Notes under the pieces: model-generated
Told to the model about the DNA's origin: nothing
The model's database searches: none
The model's input: the letters and a program-made list of their open reading frames with translations, nothing else
Program-made: the position numbers and the translations under genes
Shown here: one piece after another, positions 22,907 through 33,439 of the stretch
Numbering within the stretch: position 1 is the first letter of the stretch
How the letters are laid out: the number at the start of each line of letters is the position of its first letter
From: Lateolabrax maculatus
Taxonomy: Eukaryota; Chordata; Actinopteri; Acropomatiformes; Lateolabracidae
Direction of reading: 5' to 3'
Assembly: GCA_031216445.1 (NCBI GenBank)
Contig: CM062201.1
Location: 26,972,001-27,036,000, forward strand
DNA length: 64,000 bases

Positions 22907-25900
22907 TTTTGTGTGTGTGCGGTGCAAATGAACAGTGTGTGTGTGTGTGTGTGGGGGGGGGGGGGGGGCACAAAAGCAGGGGAACTTTTTTCTTTTTTCT
23001 TACCAGATTAAGGAAGCAGCACCCTTCTTCTTCCCTGAAATTAACATCATCTGACATGACTCTGTCATGTGTACTTACCCCAAACCATCAAAAATCTATT
23101 TAACAATATTAAGTTTGATATTTAATATATCATGCTCTACGCAAGGGTGAAATTTCTGCTGGGGATAGACTGCAGGTCCTCCTCGCTTTTCACAAGATTG
23201 TTTTCTTAGTGTCCAGATGAGAAAAGAAGAGTTAATAAAAATGTTTCCTGAGTCACCTTCAATTATTATAGCGCACGCAAAGCAACAAGCTTAACAGTTT
23301 ATGGTGTTACAGGTGCTGCTCAGTCTACATATAGACTGTCGAGTCAACATAGGCAACACATAACACCAGCAATCAACTTCATGCATAGGGGCAAGCCTTT
23401 TTGTTTCATGGGCAAACACACGCAGTGCATAGAAACTTTATTTTCTTGCAGAGACATGTACTGTACCGGGGCTGCAGCCTCCCCCGTTTTTGGTCCAGCC
23501 TGGCCAGTGAGCCATTGGCCAAAGTGTTAAAATCAGAGGGAGGATTTTGGAAGGCTTTCAGGCTACAAACTGAACCTCACAAAATGTCTTAACAGATTTT
23601 GGAAATTTCCCTTTTACGTTTGAACTGTAACCATTACCTTCCTTTGAAGAAGTGTAACTCGACTGTACAAAGATCTCTATAGTCATAACTTTGTGCTCCT
23701 TGAGTGCACCTAACAGGATTTGACAAGATGGTTGACACCACTGATCTTGTTTGCCCACTAGATCAATGTAATTAAGATGACAGTTACAGTCCAAATCTTG
23801 TGGTGAATCTAAAAATGTTGCTACAGAAACATTTTCATCCTAATCAAACAGGTGACCCTTAATTAACAAATATCTTTTTCCACCAACCCAAATGGATGTA
23901 GTATATCAGGCTGATATTTTTTAAGGATTTATCTATGGATGGGACATTCACTTCATTATGAACATCTGCATGTACCCTGCTGTTCCCTCTTCCATTATCC
24001 TCAATGCTGAGTTCTTTTCTCGTTAGATGACCAGGCCTGGAGGACTGGGTTTTTGCTGGAATTTTCCTTCTTCCGCTTTCTTTGTTCTCCTTTTCCTCAA
24101 GATGTTTTCCCATGCTCCCAAATGCAATGCTAACTCAAGTATGGGGGGTAATTGTGGCACTGTGGTCTTCAGTTTGAAGATGTGAAAATGAATTTAATAA
24201 TCAGGCGCTTGCGCTAAGGATGTGAAACTTTACACACAATGTAGAAACAGAATCCTTCATGACAACCATATAGACATCAGGAAATTGATTTTATTTCAGA
24301 TTTTTTAAAAACTGTGAAACTAATTCAAACTGATCAAAACTTAAGCCTGTAACATTATAAATGTGTGCAGAAACATTTACTTTAAATCCAAAACAACAGA
24401 CCTCATCTATGATAAATTATTATTGTCAGACAGAAGTCATGTGGTTGATGCCACACCATCATCAGCATGAGCTGGATTAGACTAAACCAAACACTGTGAT
24501 CTGTAAAGTGTATTTATTATTTGTTCATTTTATTTATTTGATAAATTTTGTCTGATTGAGTTGGTTTTCTGAGTTTTCTGTGGAGATTAAATCAGATTCC
24601 ACTTTTTCTCTGTTGTCAGACAACAGGACAAGTATGAAATTTAATTGCGGTGCTCAAATACTTTTTACCAACAGTCATTACCAAGCGCCTGAGCTATAGA
24701 TAAAATCATTATTTTATGAACACAACATCGTCAGGCAATATATATAAAAAATACAGCTTAATGACAGCAGAGGGTATATAGACATTTAAAATGAGTTATA
24801 AGCACAAACATTTGTTGTATATAAGCATGTTTTCCATATCAAAATGAGTAACACGTATTTATGCTTGAAAAATGTCATCAGAACAACTCAACACTATATT
24901 ATAAATGTGGCTTCTGAAGAACAGACACTCAGCTAGTTTCGAGAGGACACTGAAACCCAGCAGAGCCGGATGCTGTGTATTTGGCGTGATACAGTGTACA
25001 GCTGTTTCACAGGCACTTCAGTCAGGTTCACTGACAAATTGGTCTGACAAATACTAACTAACTATGGTTTAATTGTCCCAGCCCAGTCAAAACCTGCAAA
25101 ACATGGATTAAATTATAAAACCAAGGTGACCAATATTAGCACAACAAAGCAGCATAAACAAATCGGCCTAATTTTCAATGGTTGTTATTGGTACAAGCAA
25201 TCAAACCATTATAATGTGTGACTGATCTGAGTGTGTGGGTCAATCATTTAGTTCAAAAGGTCAGAGTTTAGTCAACTAAAAAAGAACTTGTGTTCCCACA
25301 ATTCAATTCAGTTTTTACAAACCAAAATTGATATTCAAATAAATTGTGGGTTTATTGTGGACGAACTGTATCCATAACTGAACCTAACCTAACTCCTAAA
25401 ACTGAGATCAGGGCTGGGAAACCCTGTTCCAAAGGGAAACATATTTTAACACGGTACTAATTAACAGCCTACTCAACTGTCTGACCGGCTGCTTTTACAA
25501 CTAAACCTCTTTAAATGTAGGGATTGTGGGGCACAGGTTTGATTCTCAAGATGTGATTTTCAACCGTCCCTAACGAGGGAAATAAACCCAGGACTAATAA
25601 ACCATTTTTTTACTTTGCTCTCTGTTAAAACAGACAACTTATCTCGAGCAACAGTCCAAAAACATGGGTGTTTAAGTAGTTATTTAAAGAAATGAATAAT
25701 ATTGTTCAAGCTACCATACACAATGCATTGCGCAATTTATACTGTATATGTACACACTAAATCTTAAACCTATTTTATTTGCATAATCATGATACAATGT
25801 AACTACTCTGGCATATCAATGACGCAGTCAATAATTGTCACAGTTCAGCCACACCCTCCAGACACCTTCCACTCTACCTGTCAGCCACTCCCTCCTCATC

Positions 25901-26830
25901 AGCCTCACTCCTTTCACCTGCCCACTCACCTGCCGGCAATCACCAATCAGCCCCTATTTATACTCCTCCCTTACACACACTCAGTGCCAGATTGTTCTTT
26001 CCGTATGTCAGACTTTCCAGCATTATTCCCCGGACTGCTTTCCCATTGCCGACCCTGCCTGCCTGGGACTTTTCCCCTCTGCCTGAACCCCGGTAAACGC
26101 AGCTGCCTTCTGTTCCGGTTTCGGAGTGACTCTGTCTGCTGTTGCTACAGTTCTGCCAAAGATTGGGCTAAGAGACTCTGTTGCAAGCCGCCGCTTGCCC
26201 GACGTCCTTTCTGTGTGCTTCCTGTTGTACCTGCTGAACGTGAAATAAAAGTTCTCCACGTATCGATCCCTGGGTCCTGTGTGCTGCATTTGGGTCCTTA
26301 CACCACCCGCTACAATAATACAAACACAGAGCAAGGGCATTCAGATATTCACTACTAATAACAACCTTGTGCATTCTGGCTTGCAGATGCAGTCTGGCAA
26401 AGTATAAGGTTGCAAGAATAATCAACTAACAACGGCATTAAATCAACTGATAAAATAAATGATATGATCTCAAGGACGCATGCACATGATCCTCAGTGAC
26501 TGATGGAGTCTCTGGACTGGGTGAAGCATGTTATGTTTATAGTAAAAATCTGATATAAATGTGCCACATTTCTTCAACAGACTGCAGTTACAAATTCTGG
26601 CCTTTCCGTAGAGCATTATAATTTGATCAAAATTAAAGAATTATAAACACAATAATTGATTAAGTTGCGCAGCGTCTGGAGAGTTGAAACCTAGTGTAAT
26701 ACAGAAAATATGAAGCATAATAGAAACATTTATATTCGTCATTACAAATAACAAAATCAGCAAAAACAAAAATGTCCAGCCTGTATCCAATGATAAATGT
26801 AATAACAGATTAAAACTGAATAAAAAGTCA
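22907..26830. other. Intergenic region between genes D and E
   Basis: No gene is recognised apart from the solo LTR at 25836-26314. The 22935-22968 stretch is (GT)n followed by poly-G. The open frames seen within the LTR are not genes. Confidence 0.45.
25836..26314 (+). mobile_element. Solo LTR of an LTR retrotransposon
   Basis: A 479-bp unit begins TGTCACAG and ends CGCTACA (TGT…ACA termini). It is flanked by a perfect 5-bp target duplication ATAAT (25831-25835 and 26315-26319). Inside are a TATTTATA promoter-like box at about 25956 and AATAAA at about 26244. No internal gag/pol is present, so it is the product of LTR-LTR recombination. Gypsy-like or retroviral origin cannot be decided from the LTR alone. 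Confidence 0.8.
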
Positions 26831-26879
26831 ACAGCATGCTGTGTTGTATAAAAATGTCACCATCACAGTAGATCCATCT

Positions 26880-26977
26880 TTACAGGCTTGATGAATCTTC
26901 ATTCCCACCCCGATCCCCCTGTTAGGAGAAAAATACAATTTCAAGTGGAAGTGAATTTATGACTTGAATACAGAATA

Positions 26978-27015
<38 letters not shown>

Positions 27016-27275
27016 TTATAAGAAAATGTACAGAGCTCATATTTGGTGTCACTGCCCAGAAGGATTAACACCAAGCTTAGAAACAGACTGAGGAATCACA
27101 ATATCAAACCTTCCCCTACAGGAGAACATCCACTGCCGCTACAAAGTCTGTGAACCCTTTAGAACTTTCTGTATTTCTGCATTAATGTGACCTTAAATGT
27201 GATTGGATCTTCATTCAAGTCCTAAAACTAGATAAAGAGACAAATTAATTATACAAAAAAAGTGTGTGTATATAT

Positions 27276-27316
<41 letters not shown>

Positions 27317-27746
27317 CATACATACATATATATCTGCATATAATGTTATATATAATTTATTTATTTAGCAAAACATTAAATGTCTTTGTTGGAGAAAGTA
27401 TGTGAACCTCCCGGATTATCAATTTATTTAAAGGGGTAAATGGAGTCTGGTGTTTCAATCCCTTTCGGTCTATCAGTTGTATCAAACCTGCCACATGTAA
27501 GATAAACTGTTGTAACCGCCCCACACAACCACGGCACTCTAAGGATAAGTGGTATAGGTGTCAGACTTCACAAATTCAACATAATGTCTGTGACACATTT
27601 TTTAGGTCTCTTTGTAAACTTGTAAAAACGTCAGTCCCTCCTGATATAAGATGACCGTGTGGATGTCAGAGTGAAAAGTAATGGAGCATCGACGTCCAGT
27701 GGCCTCTGGATAGATCACGTCACAAAGCCTCACAAAACAAAATATG

Positions 27747-27777
<31 letters not shown>

Positions 27778-30442
27778 ATGTAATAAGGCAAAGGGCATTT
27801 AGTGGGAGAAAAACAGTGTAATCCTGCTTCAGTGGTTTCCTGTCAGTGAGTGTCAGGAGGTCGTATGTAACTCTTAAAGCAGATGTGATAATGGGCGAGA
27901 TGGGCGGCCAATCAGAAGTCCAATTTTCCGCTTCTCTATTCATCCAACAGTCCTTCCTAAATGTTCATTATACATTGATCTTATGAACGAAAGTTGAATT
28001 AAATTTTCTAATATTGATTTTATATATGGAAAAGTGAACTGATTTATCTGACTTACATGGATACACAGCCGTGTCTTAAACTGTATTCATAGATAGATGG
28101 ATGGATTTACCTGTGAGGTCACTGTCTCTGTTTGAAGAGGAACCTCCTGCAAAGAGTTTCATACAGTGAGTGATGTTTCCATTTTCAGAAAGGAAATGAA
28201 AACACGTCAAATTGTTGTCTAGTAGTTGTTTAGATTTTCTATAAAAGGCAACCATGTTAACCTCATTAAATAGCTCGAAGAAAGGTCAGAGGATCACAAG
28301 ACTCAGTAGGATTCAGCCTCTGGGGAACATGAATTTCTGTATATAATTTCAAGACAATCTATCAAATGTTTGTTGAGATATTTCAGATTTACCTCTGGCG
28401 TCCTGTTTCCTTGATCAATTTCCTCCTGCAACGAGTTTCATACAGTGAGTTTTCCATTTTCAGACAGGAAAGGAAAACACATCAAACTGTTGTCACATAA
28501 TCCTTTACCTCTGGGAAACATGAATGTCTGTATACAATTTCATGACAATCAATCAAACGTTTGTTAAGATGTTTCATTCTTGACCCAAGTGGTGGAGCGA
28601 TAAAGCTACTAAAAATCCACATGAAAATGATAAAGACACATGAAGTGCATTTGAAAAACAGTGTAGCCCTCCTTCAGTGGTTTCCTTTGTTAGTGGCTGA
28701 CTGTCAGGAGGCCGGATGTAACTCTTGAAATCAAGTGTGATGAGTGGCGAGAGGCACTGTGAGTCTGATTTCTCTAGTTTTCATTTTTTAACTTCTCTAT
28801 CCGTCCAACAGTCAAAAAATACAGATTAATAAAATTTTGTATTATTGATTTTATGTATGGAAAAAGGAACTCAGTCTTGAACTGTATTCATAGATGGATG
28901 GATGGATTAATCTGTGGGCTCACTGCATGATGATAGAGGATTATGAGTGCATGATGGAGCTAGAACAAAAGTCAGGATCACCAAACTTTGATCCACTGAT
29001 GAACTCTTTAAAAATCCAGATGAAAAGGACAAAGACACATGAAGCTCAACATGAAGCCAACAGTTGATGGTTCTTTACCTGGTTTGTAGTTAATTGAAGC
29101 ATTACTTCAGCAGCATCGAAACATCTGTCCCAGGTTCTATCATGTATTCGGCTCATGACTTCTTGAGTCAACTTTGTTTCTGCTGCTTTTATCAATATGT
29201 TTTCCAAAATATTGTCCTCATCCAAAATCACTTTATCATATCGATTAGTTGAATCACTACAGCATTTCCTCCATTGAAATGATGACATTACGGCAGCCAC
29301 AATAAGGGCACAAAGCAGTAAAGAGAGGCCAATAATCTGAAAGAGAGGCAACAAGATGGTTATACTCCCACCACAGAAGCAGAAAAACAGTCAGGTTTGC
29401 AATAATTGTATTCTGTTGCCTTGAGATCATGAGTTTATTGTCTCTTGATAACAGAGCCCTGAGATAAATATGCACTATGGTGTCAGCATTCACAGATGAA
29501 GTGCTCTTGGCTACTGCAGCATCTGTTTTGGATTAGAAACATCATATCCAGGAGATCTTTCTCATTTATACCCTCTCATTTATAGTCTCTCTCTCAGAGG
29601 AAATAGCTGGACCGATACATCATGGTATCAGGCATTTTAAGACAGGGAGGATCCCATATGGTTGGCCATGATCGTCACCGGACTTTTATTAACTTCTAAC
29701 GCACAAAATGTACAGTATGATAATTTTTTCTCACACTATAAACTCGCCTGTTCAGTTGCAAAAACAAGAGAATTAACTCATGATCTCACTAATAATAATA
29801 GAGGGATGATAAATAAAGTAATTACACGGCTGTCCTCAGCCTCCGGGTAACACATTATGTTCAGATAGTATATGATCAGATGGAATAAGACCACAGTAAA
29901 ATGATGGAATAACTGACTGGCAGGATGTGTTTAAAGCAAGAAAAACTCACCAAAGACTTGTTCTTCAGATTAGCGTGTTCCTCAGGTGTGATGTTATTCT
30001 TGTCTTTGCAGGCTAACAGTTCCTGTTTTTTAGACTGATCATTGAGACAGCAAACAAACCAGTCTCCATCGATGAACACAGAAATAGCCCACAGCAGACC
30101 TATGAAAGCTGCCTTAATGGTGCTGTACAATAAAACAAAGACAAATGTGCAAAATCTCTCTTTAAACGTCTGTCTGGATCCAGCGTTGTTTGTACAGGTA
30201 CATGTATATTTCAAGGCCCTCTGAAATGTCGTGTCCGTCAAGAGTTGTAAAGCAAATATAATAAAACATGGCATAGTCATGTATATATTGCAGATAAGAG
30301 CTTGTTGTTCGCACGAGCACTCCATATCGATGTCAAGCACAATATTGTAAATAAAAATCACAACGATTGCAACACTGGCGCTGAGCTGTTTGAGAACAAA
30401 TTTAGGAAAGATGTTCTTCATCTTGGGTGACACAGTTTGCAT
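26880..30442 (-). CDS. CALHM-like channel gene E with two microexons
   Basis: Five phase-0 exons: 29951-30442 (164 codons; TM1-TM3, C-S-C in loop 1, D-G-D-W-F-V-C-C, sequon N-I-T), 29079-29336 (86 codons; I-I-G start, TM4, then the helix V-I-L-D-E-D-N-I-L-E), 28393-28425 (11 codons), 28111-28146 (12 codons) and 26880-26918 (12 codons plus TAA). All junctions are AG/GT with GTAAAT-type donors. Total is about 285 residues. It is closest to B: both begin M-Q-T-V-S-P-K-M-K and share the upstream motif. The second in-frame ATG at 30421 may be the true start. The two microexons share flanks, and a third degenerate copy lies near 28900. No damage is visible. Confidence 0.76.
26940..27780. repeat. 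Microsatellites in gene E last intron
   Basis: An (AAT)n tract lies at 26978-27014, TA/CA tracts at 27270-27335 and a (TTA)n tract at 27747-27775. No coding sequence is seen. Confidence 0.8.
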
Positions 30443-30493
30443 CTGTTGAGAGCTGCTGCATGAACCTCTGAATATACCTACAGGAAACCATAC

Positions 30494-30504
30494 ATTTCCT
30501 GTTT
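30494..30504 (-). promoter_or_regulatory. Shared ETS-like upstream motif, gene E
   Basis: The minus strand reads AAACAGGAAAT followed by GTATGGTTTCCTG, 52 bp upstream of the E start and nearly identical to gene B. Confidence 0.4.
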
Positions 30505-30509
30505 ATAGA

Positions 30510-32230
30510 GGAAAGCTGCTTTCACCCAAAACAGACATTACTCTTTCATAAAGAGGTGTTTGTGGTCAAAAATGAATACACAGATCATTGCACACAACAA
30601 TGCACAAGGCATGAAAAACAACACATTTCAGAACAGTTGGTAAAATTTAAAGATTTAATCTTTTTTATGTTTTGGTTTAGTGAATTTTAAGACTGCAAAA
30701 ATAGATACATGTTTAGATGGTGCAAATTGAAATGTGGCAGAGAGTTAGACTGACAAGTAGCACAAGAAGGAAATTATTGGCCTGAGAAAATAGAGTCATG
30801 GTCGTAATGTGGTCTGCAGAATGCTTTCTATGTTGCACCTCCAACTCTGCTGTGCACACTGTGTGCAAGGCCTGGTTTTTTGTTTTTTTTGGGGGGGGGG
30901 GGGGGTCATTGAGGGAAGCAGACGCGAGTAGAAAGAGCCTGACTGAATCCTCGATCGGAAAGTCTCAACACTTCATATATTATTGTTCAACAGTGGACAT
31001 TTGGAGAACTTTAGAAATTTAGAGAACTATAATGTCTTTCAAATATGAAATACAGTAGAGTATTACTAGAACTTGATTTAATGTACTTACTGCTTTTTTG
31101 ACAGTACAGCAGAAATAATGACAAAGAGAGTTTCCCTTATAAATTTATTTTTACAGTAATAGGACATTATTGCACTGTGGTTACAATTCTCTGATTATAG
31201 GAGAAAAGTTTGGAAACCAAAATTCTTACAGATTTCTTAATCTTGATGCTATCTCTTTTCAAACACTGCTGATCAAAGTTTAAGAATCATTAAATCAATA
31301 AAAAGAAGAAACATTTATTTTCTGCATGATTGGCTTTTTCGTTATATTGAAATACAGACATCATTTTTTTTCCCATTGTTCCCTGCAAAGCAAAAACTGA
31401 ATCATCATTTTATGTACATGTGCTGGTTTTGATGTGATGGGCTGGTCAGACGTCTGTAACCATCGTATCAGCACATTGGTTTATCTCGTTGTTCTCGGCT
31501 GGTACTTGTGGACGGTTCTGACGTTTTGTTCTGCGCTTTGAAAGAAGAAGAAGAAGAAGAAGATGGCAGTTGGGTTTAGAAGAACATAAACTCTTCTGTT
31601 TGAGTAAAGTATCACTACAGCAACGTAAAAAGAATTACTCCATTACATGTAAAAGGTAAATAACATGTAATTAGGTCAACGCAATATGTGCTCAAATATT
31701 TAAATATGAAACAAAGTAAGTGAAAAATAATAATGAAAACCTCCAAAATGTAAATACTCCATACTATGCAGTGTAGAACTGGAAATTTACTTTAAAAGCT
31801 AAATTATAAACCCGTCAAATCTCACTATGAAGATGAAGCTAAAGGAAGCTGCTCAGGGTGATTCTGGTACAGGCCAAGTTCTGACATTAACATGTCTGTG
31901 ATCCAGATTAAAGACCAACCTGTGAATAAATAGATTAAACTTTTACTAAACTTACTAGTATGCAGCACAATGATGATTAAAATCTAGTAAATCATTCATC
32001 ATTTTATTGGAGAAAATAAGCAGCAAATGATTTTCATTTCAGTTTGGGCTCCTGTGAAAACTTTCATTTTGAACAAAATGAAAGGAACCCGTGCTGATGC
32101 AGTCATTGTTTATGGAGTACTGCAGTTTCTATAAGCAGTATTTAGCTGAGTATATACTACAATGAAGAACCTAACTAACTAACTAACTAACAGGTGTTAA
32201 TTCTTTACCTGGTCTGATGTTGCTCGTGCC
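30510..32230. other. Intergenic region between genes E and F
   Basis: No independent gene is recognised. A G-run lies at about 30890-30906, (AGA)n at 31543-31563 and (CTAA)n at about 32168-32190. The possible orphan exon of F at 31446-31535 is listed separately. Confidence 0.4.
31446..31535 (-). other. Possible orphan last exon of gene F
   Basis: After the acceptor-like CTTTCAAAG at 31536-31544, phase 0 is open for 29 codons to a TGA. The placement downstream of F matches the last exons of B to E. Exon 2 of F now ends in a stop before its old donor, so this exon would be unused. Evidence is frame and position only. Confidence 0.2.
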
Positions 32231-32232
32231 CC

Positions 32233-33066
32233 TTATTGTTGTTCAGAAACAGTTGGTTGAGTCGAAGCTTTAATCAGTTCTTCAGCAACATCAAAACACG
32301 CTTCCCAATGTTCACCACGTATTTTGTCCTTAACTCGTTCAGTCAACTTTTCTTTTGCTGATTTCCTCAAAATCTCTTTCAGTACATTTTCCTCCTCCTC
32401 CAAAATCAGTTGTTTGTATAATTCTTTTCTTGAACTTTTCCTCCATCTGAATGATGACATCAGGGCCGGCACACAAACAATACCGAAGAGCAAAAAGGAG
32501 CCAATAACCTAAAAAAAGAGTCATAAAACGTAGTTATATTATCACACCATCACTGTGTTCTTCTGTCAATGTATAAAACACTATAAATACCAATATAACA
32601 CACTCACCCTGGACTTGTTTTTCAGTTCAGCGATGATTACTCGGTCCTCTTCAGTAATCTTCCCTGCGGCTTTGCAGGCTAACTGTGCTTGTTGCTCCGA
32701 GTGATCATTCTGACAGCAAACGTACCAGTTTCCATTGATTAAAACAAATACAACCCACAGCAAACCAATGAAAACTGCTTTAATAATGTGACGTAAGAAT
32801 GAACCCAAAAACTTGCAGATGTGAAGCCAGCCGCTGCCTCCAAACACACCTGAACACAGGAATCTACAGTTTCTCTGAAATGACCTGTCTGTCCAGAGCA
32901 GGAAGAGAAATACTATAAAAACTGGCAGAATCAGGTACAAATTGCAGTCAAAGCCTTGTGGTTTGCAAGTGCACGCTAACTCCCCGCCAAGTAAGATAAA
33001 AATCGCAATGACTGCGATGTAGGTGCAGAATTTTCCACAAGCCAAATCTGTCCGAACATTCTCCAT
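32233..33066 (-). CDS. CALHM-like channel gene F, short tail
   Basis: Exon 1 (32608-33066, 153 codons) encodes TM1-TM3 with A-C-T-C-K, a Gly/Ser-rich intracellular loop, N-G-N-W-Y-V-C-C (Asp to Asn relative to most copies), and K-N-K-S-R before GTGAGT. Exon 2 (to 32508, TAG acceptor) begins V-I-G, then TM4, a basic stretch (R-W-R-K-S-S-R-K) and the helix L-I-L-E-E-E-E-N-V-L-K-E. It ends at TAA 32233 just after S-E-Q-Q. A donor-like CAG|GTAAAG remains at about 32210, which aligns with B and E, so the stop probably truncates an older spliced tail. Total is 244 residues. Its upstream region is homologous to gene A's. Confidence 0.76.
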
Positions 33067-33069
33067 CTT

Positions 33070-33430
33070 GGATGCACAGTCAACATCAGCTGAAAACCTG
33101 CAGCTTGTGCCCTCAAATGTACCATTATGAAACCACGCACTTCCTGTTTTCGACGGCACACACACATTTGAAACTACAAGTACTGATTGTTTTTGGGGAC
33201 TCTTGCTACTCAGACATTTTCCAAAGAAGAAAGAAATCATGTAGTGAAGTCGTATGATGAAGTAAAGTATGATTTATTCCGGTTTAATATAGATTTGAGT
33301 CCTTTGGTGGGTTATGAAATCAACTGTGTAAAATGCAGTTGTTCTATTTTGGGATGTTTCCTATCTTGTTAAAGTCTATCACGTCCTGGCATGCAAACCC
33401 AAGTGGGATGAAAAATTCCCCCCAAAAGAG
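33070..33430 (-). repeat. Upstream block shared by genes F and A
   Basis: Homologous to about 3300-3680. Both contain 'TTTGAAACTACAAG' and 'AAATGCAGTTGTTCTATTTT', and both sit in the same place relative to the start codon. Gene duplication therefore included the promoter. Confidence 0.7.
33139..33149 (-). promoter_or_regulatory. Shared ETS-like upstream motif, gene F
   Basis: The minus strand reads AAACAGGAAGT followed by GCGTGGTTTC, 73 bp upstream of the F start. This is the best ETS-type match of the series. Confidence 0.4.
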
Positions 33431-33439
33431 AATTTAGAG

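Noticed and set aside
25789..26358. 189-codon plus-strand open frame
   Set aside because: It lies almost wholly inside the solo LTR, has no domain, and an LTR explains the sequence.
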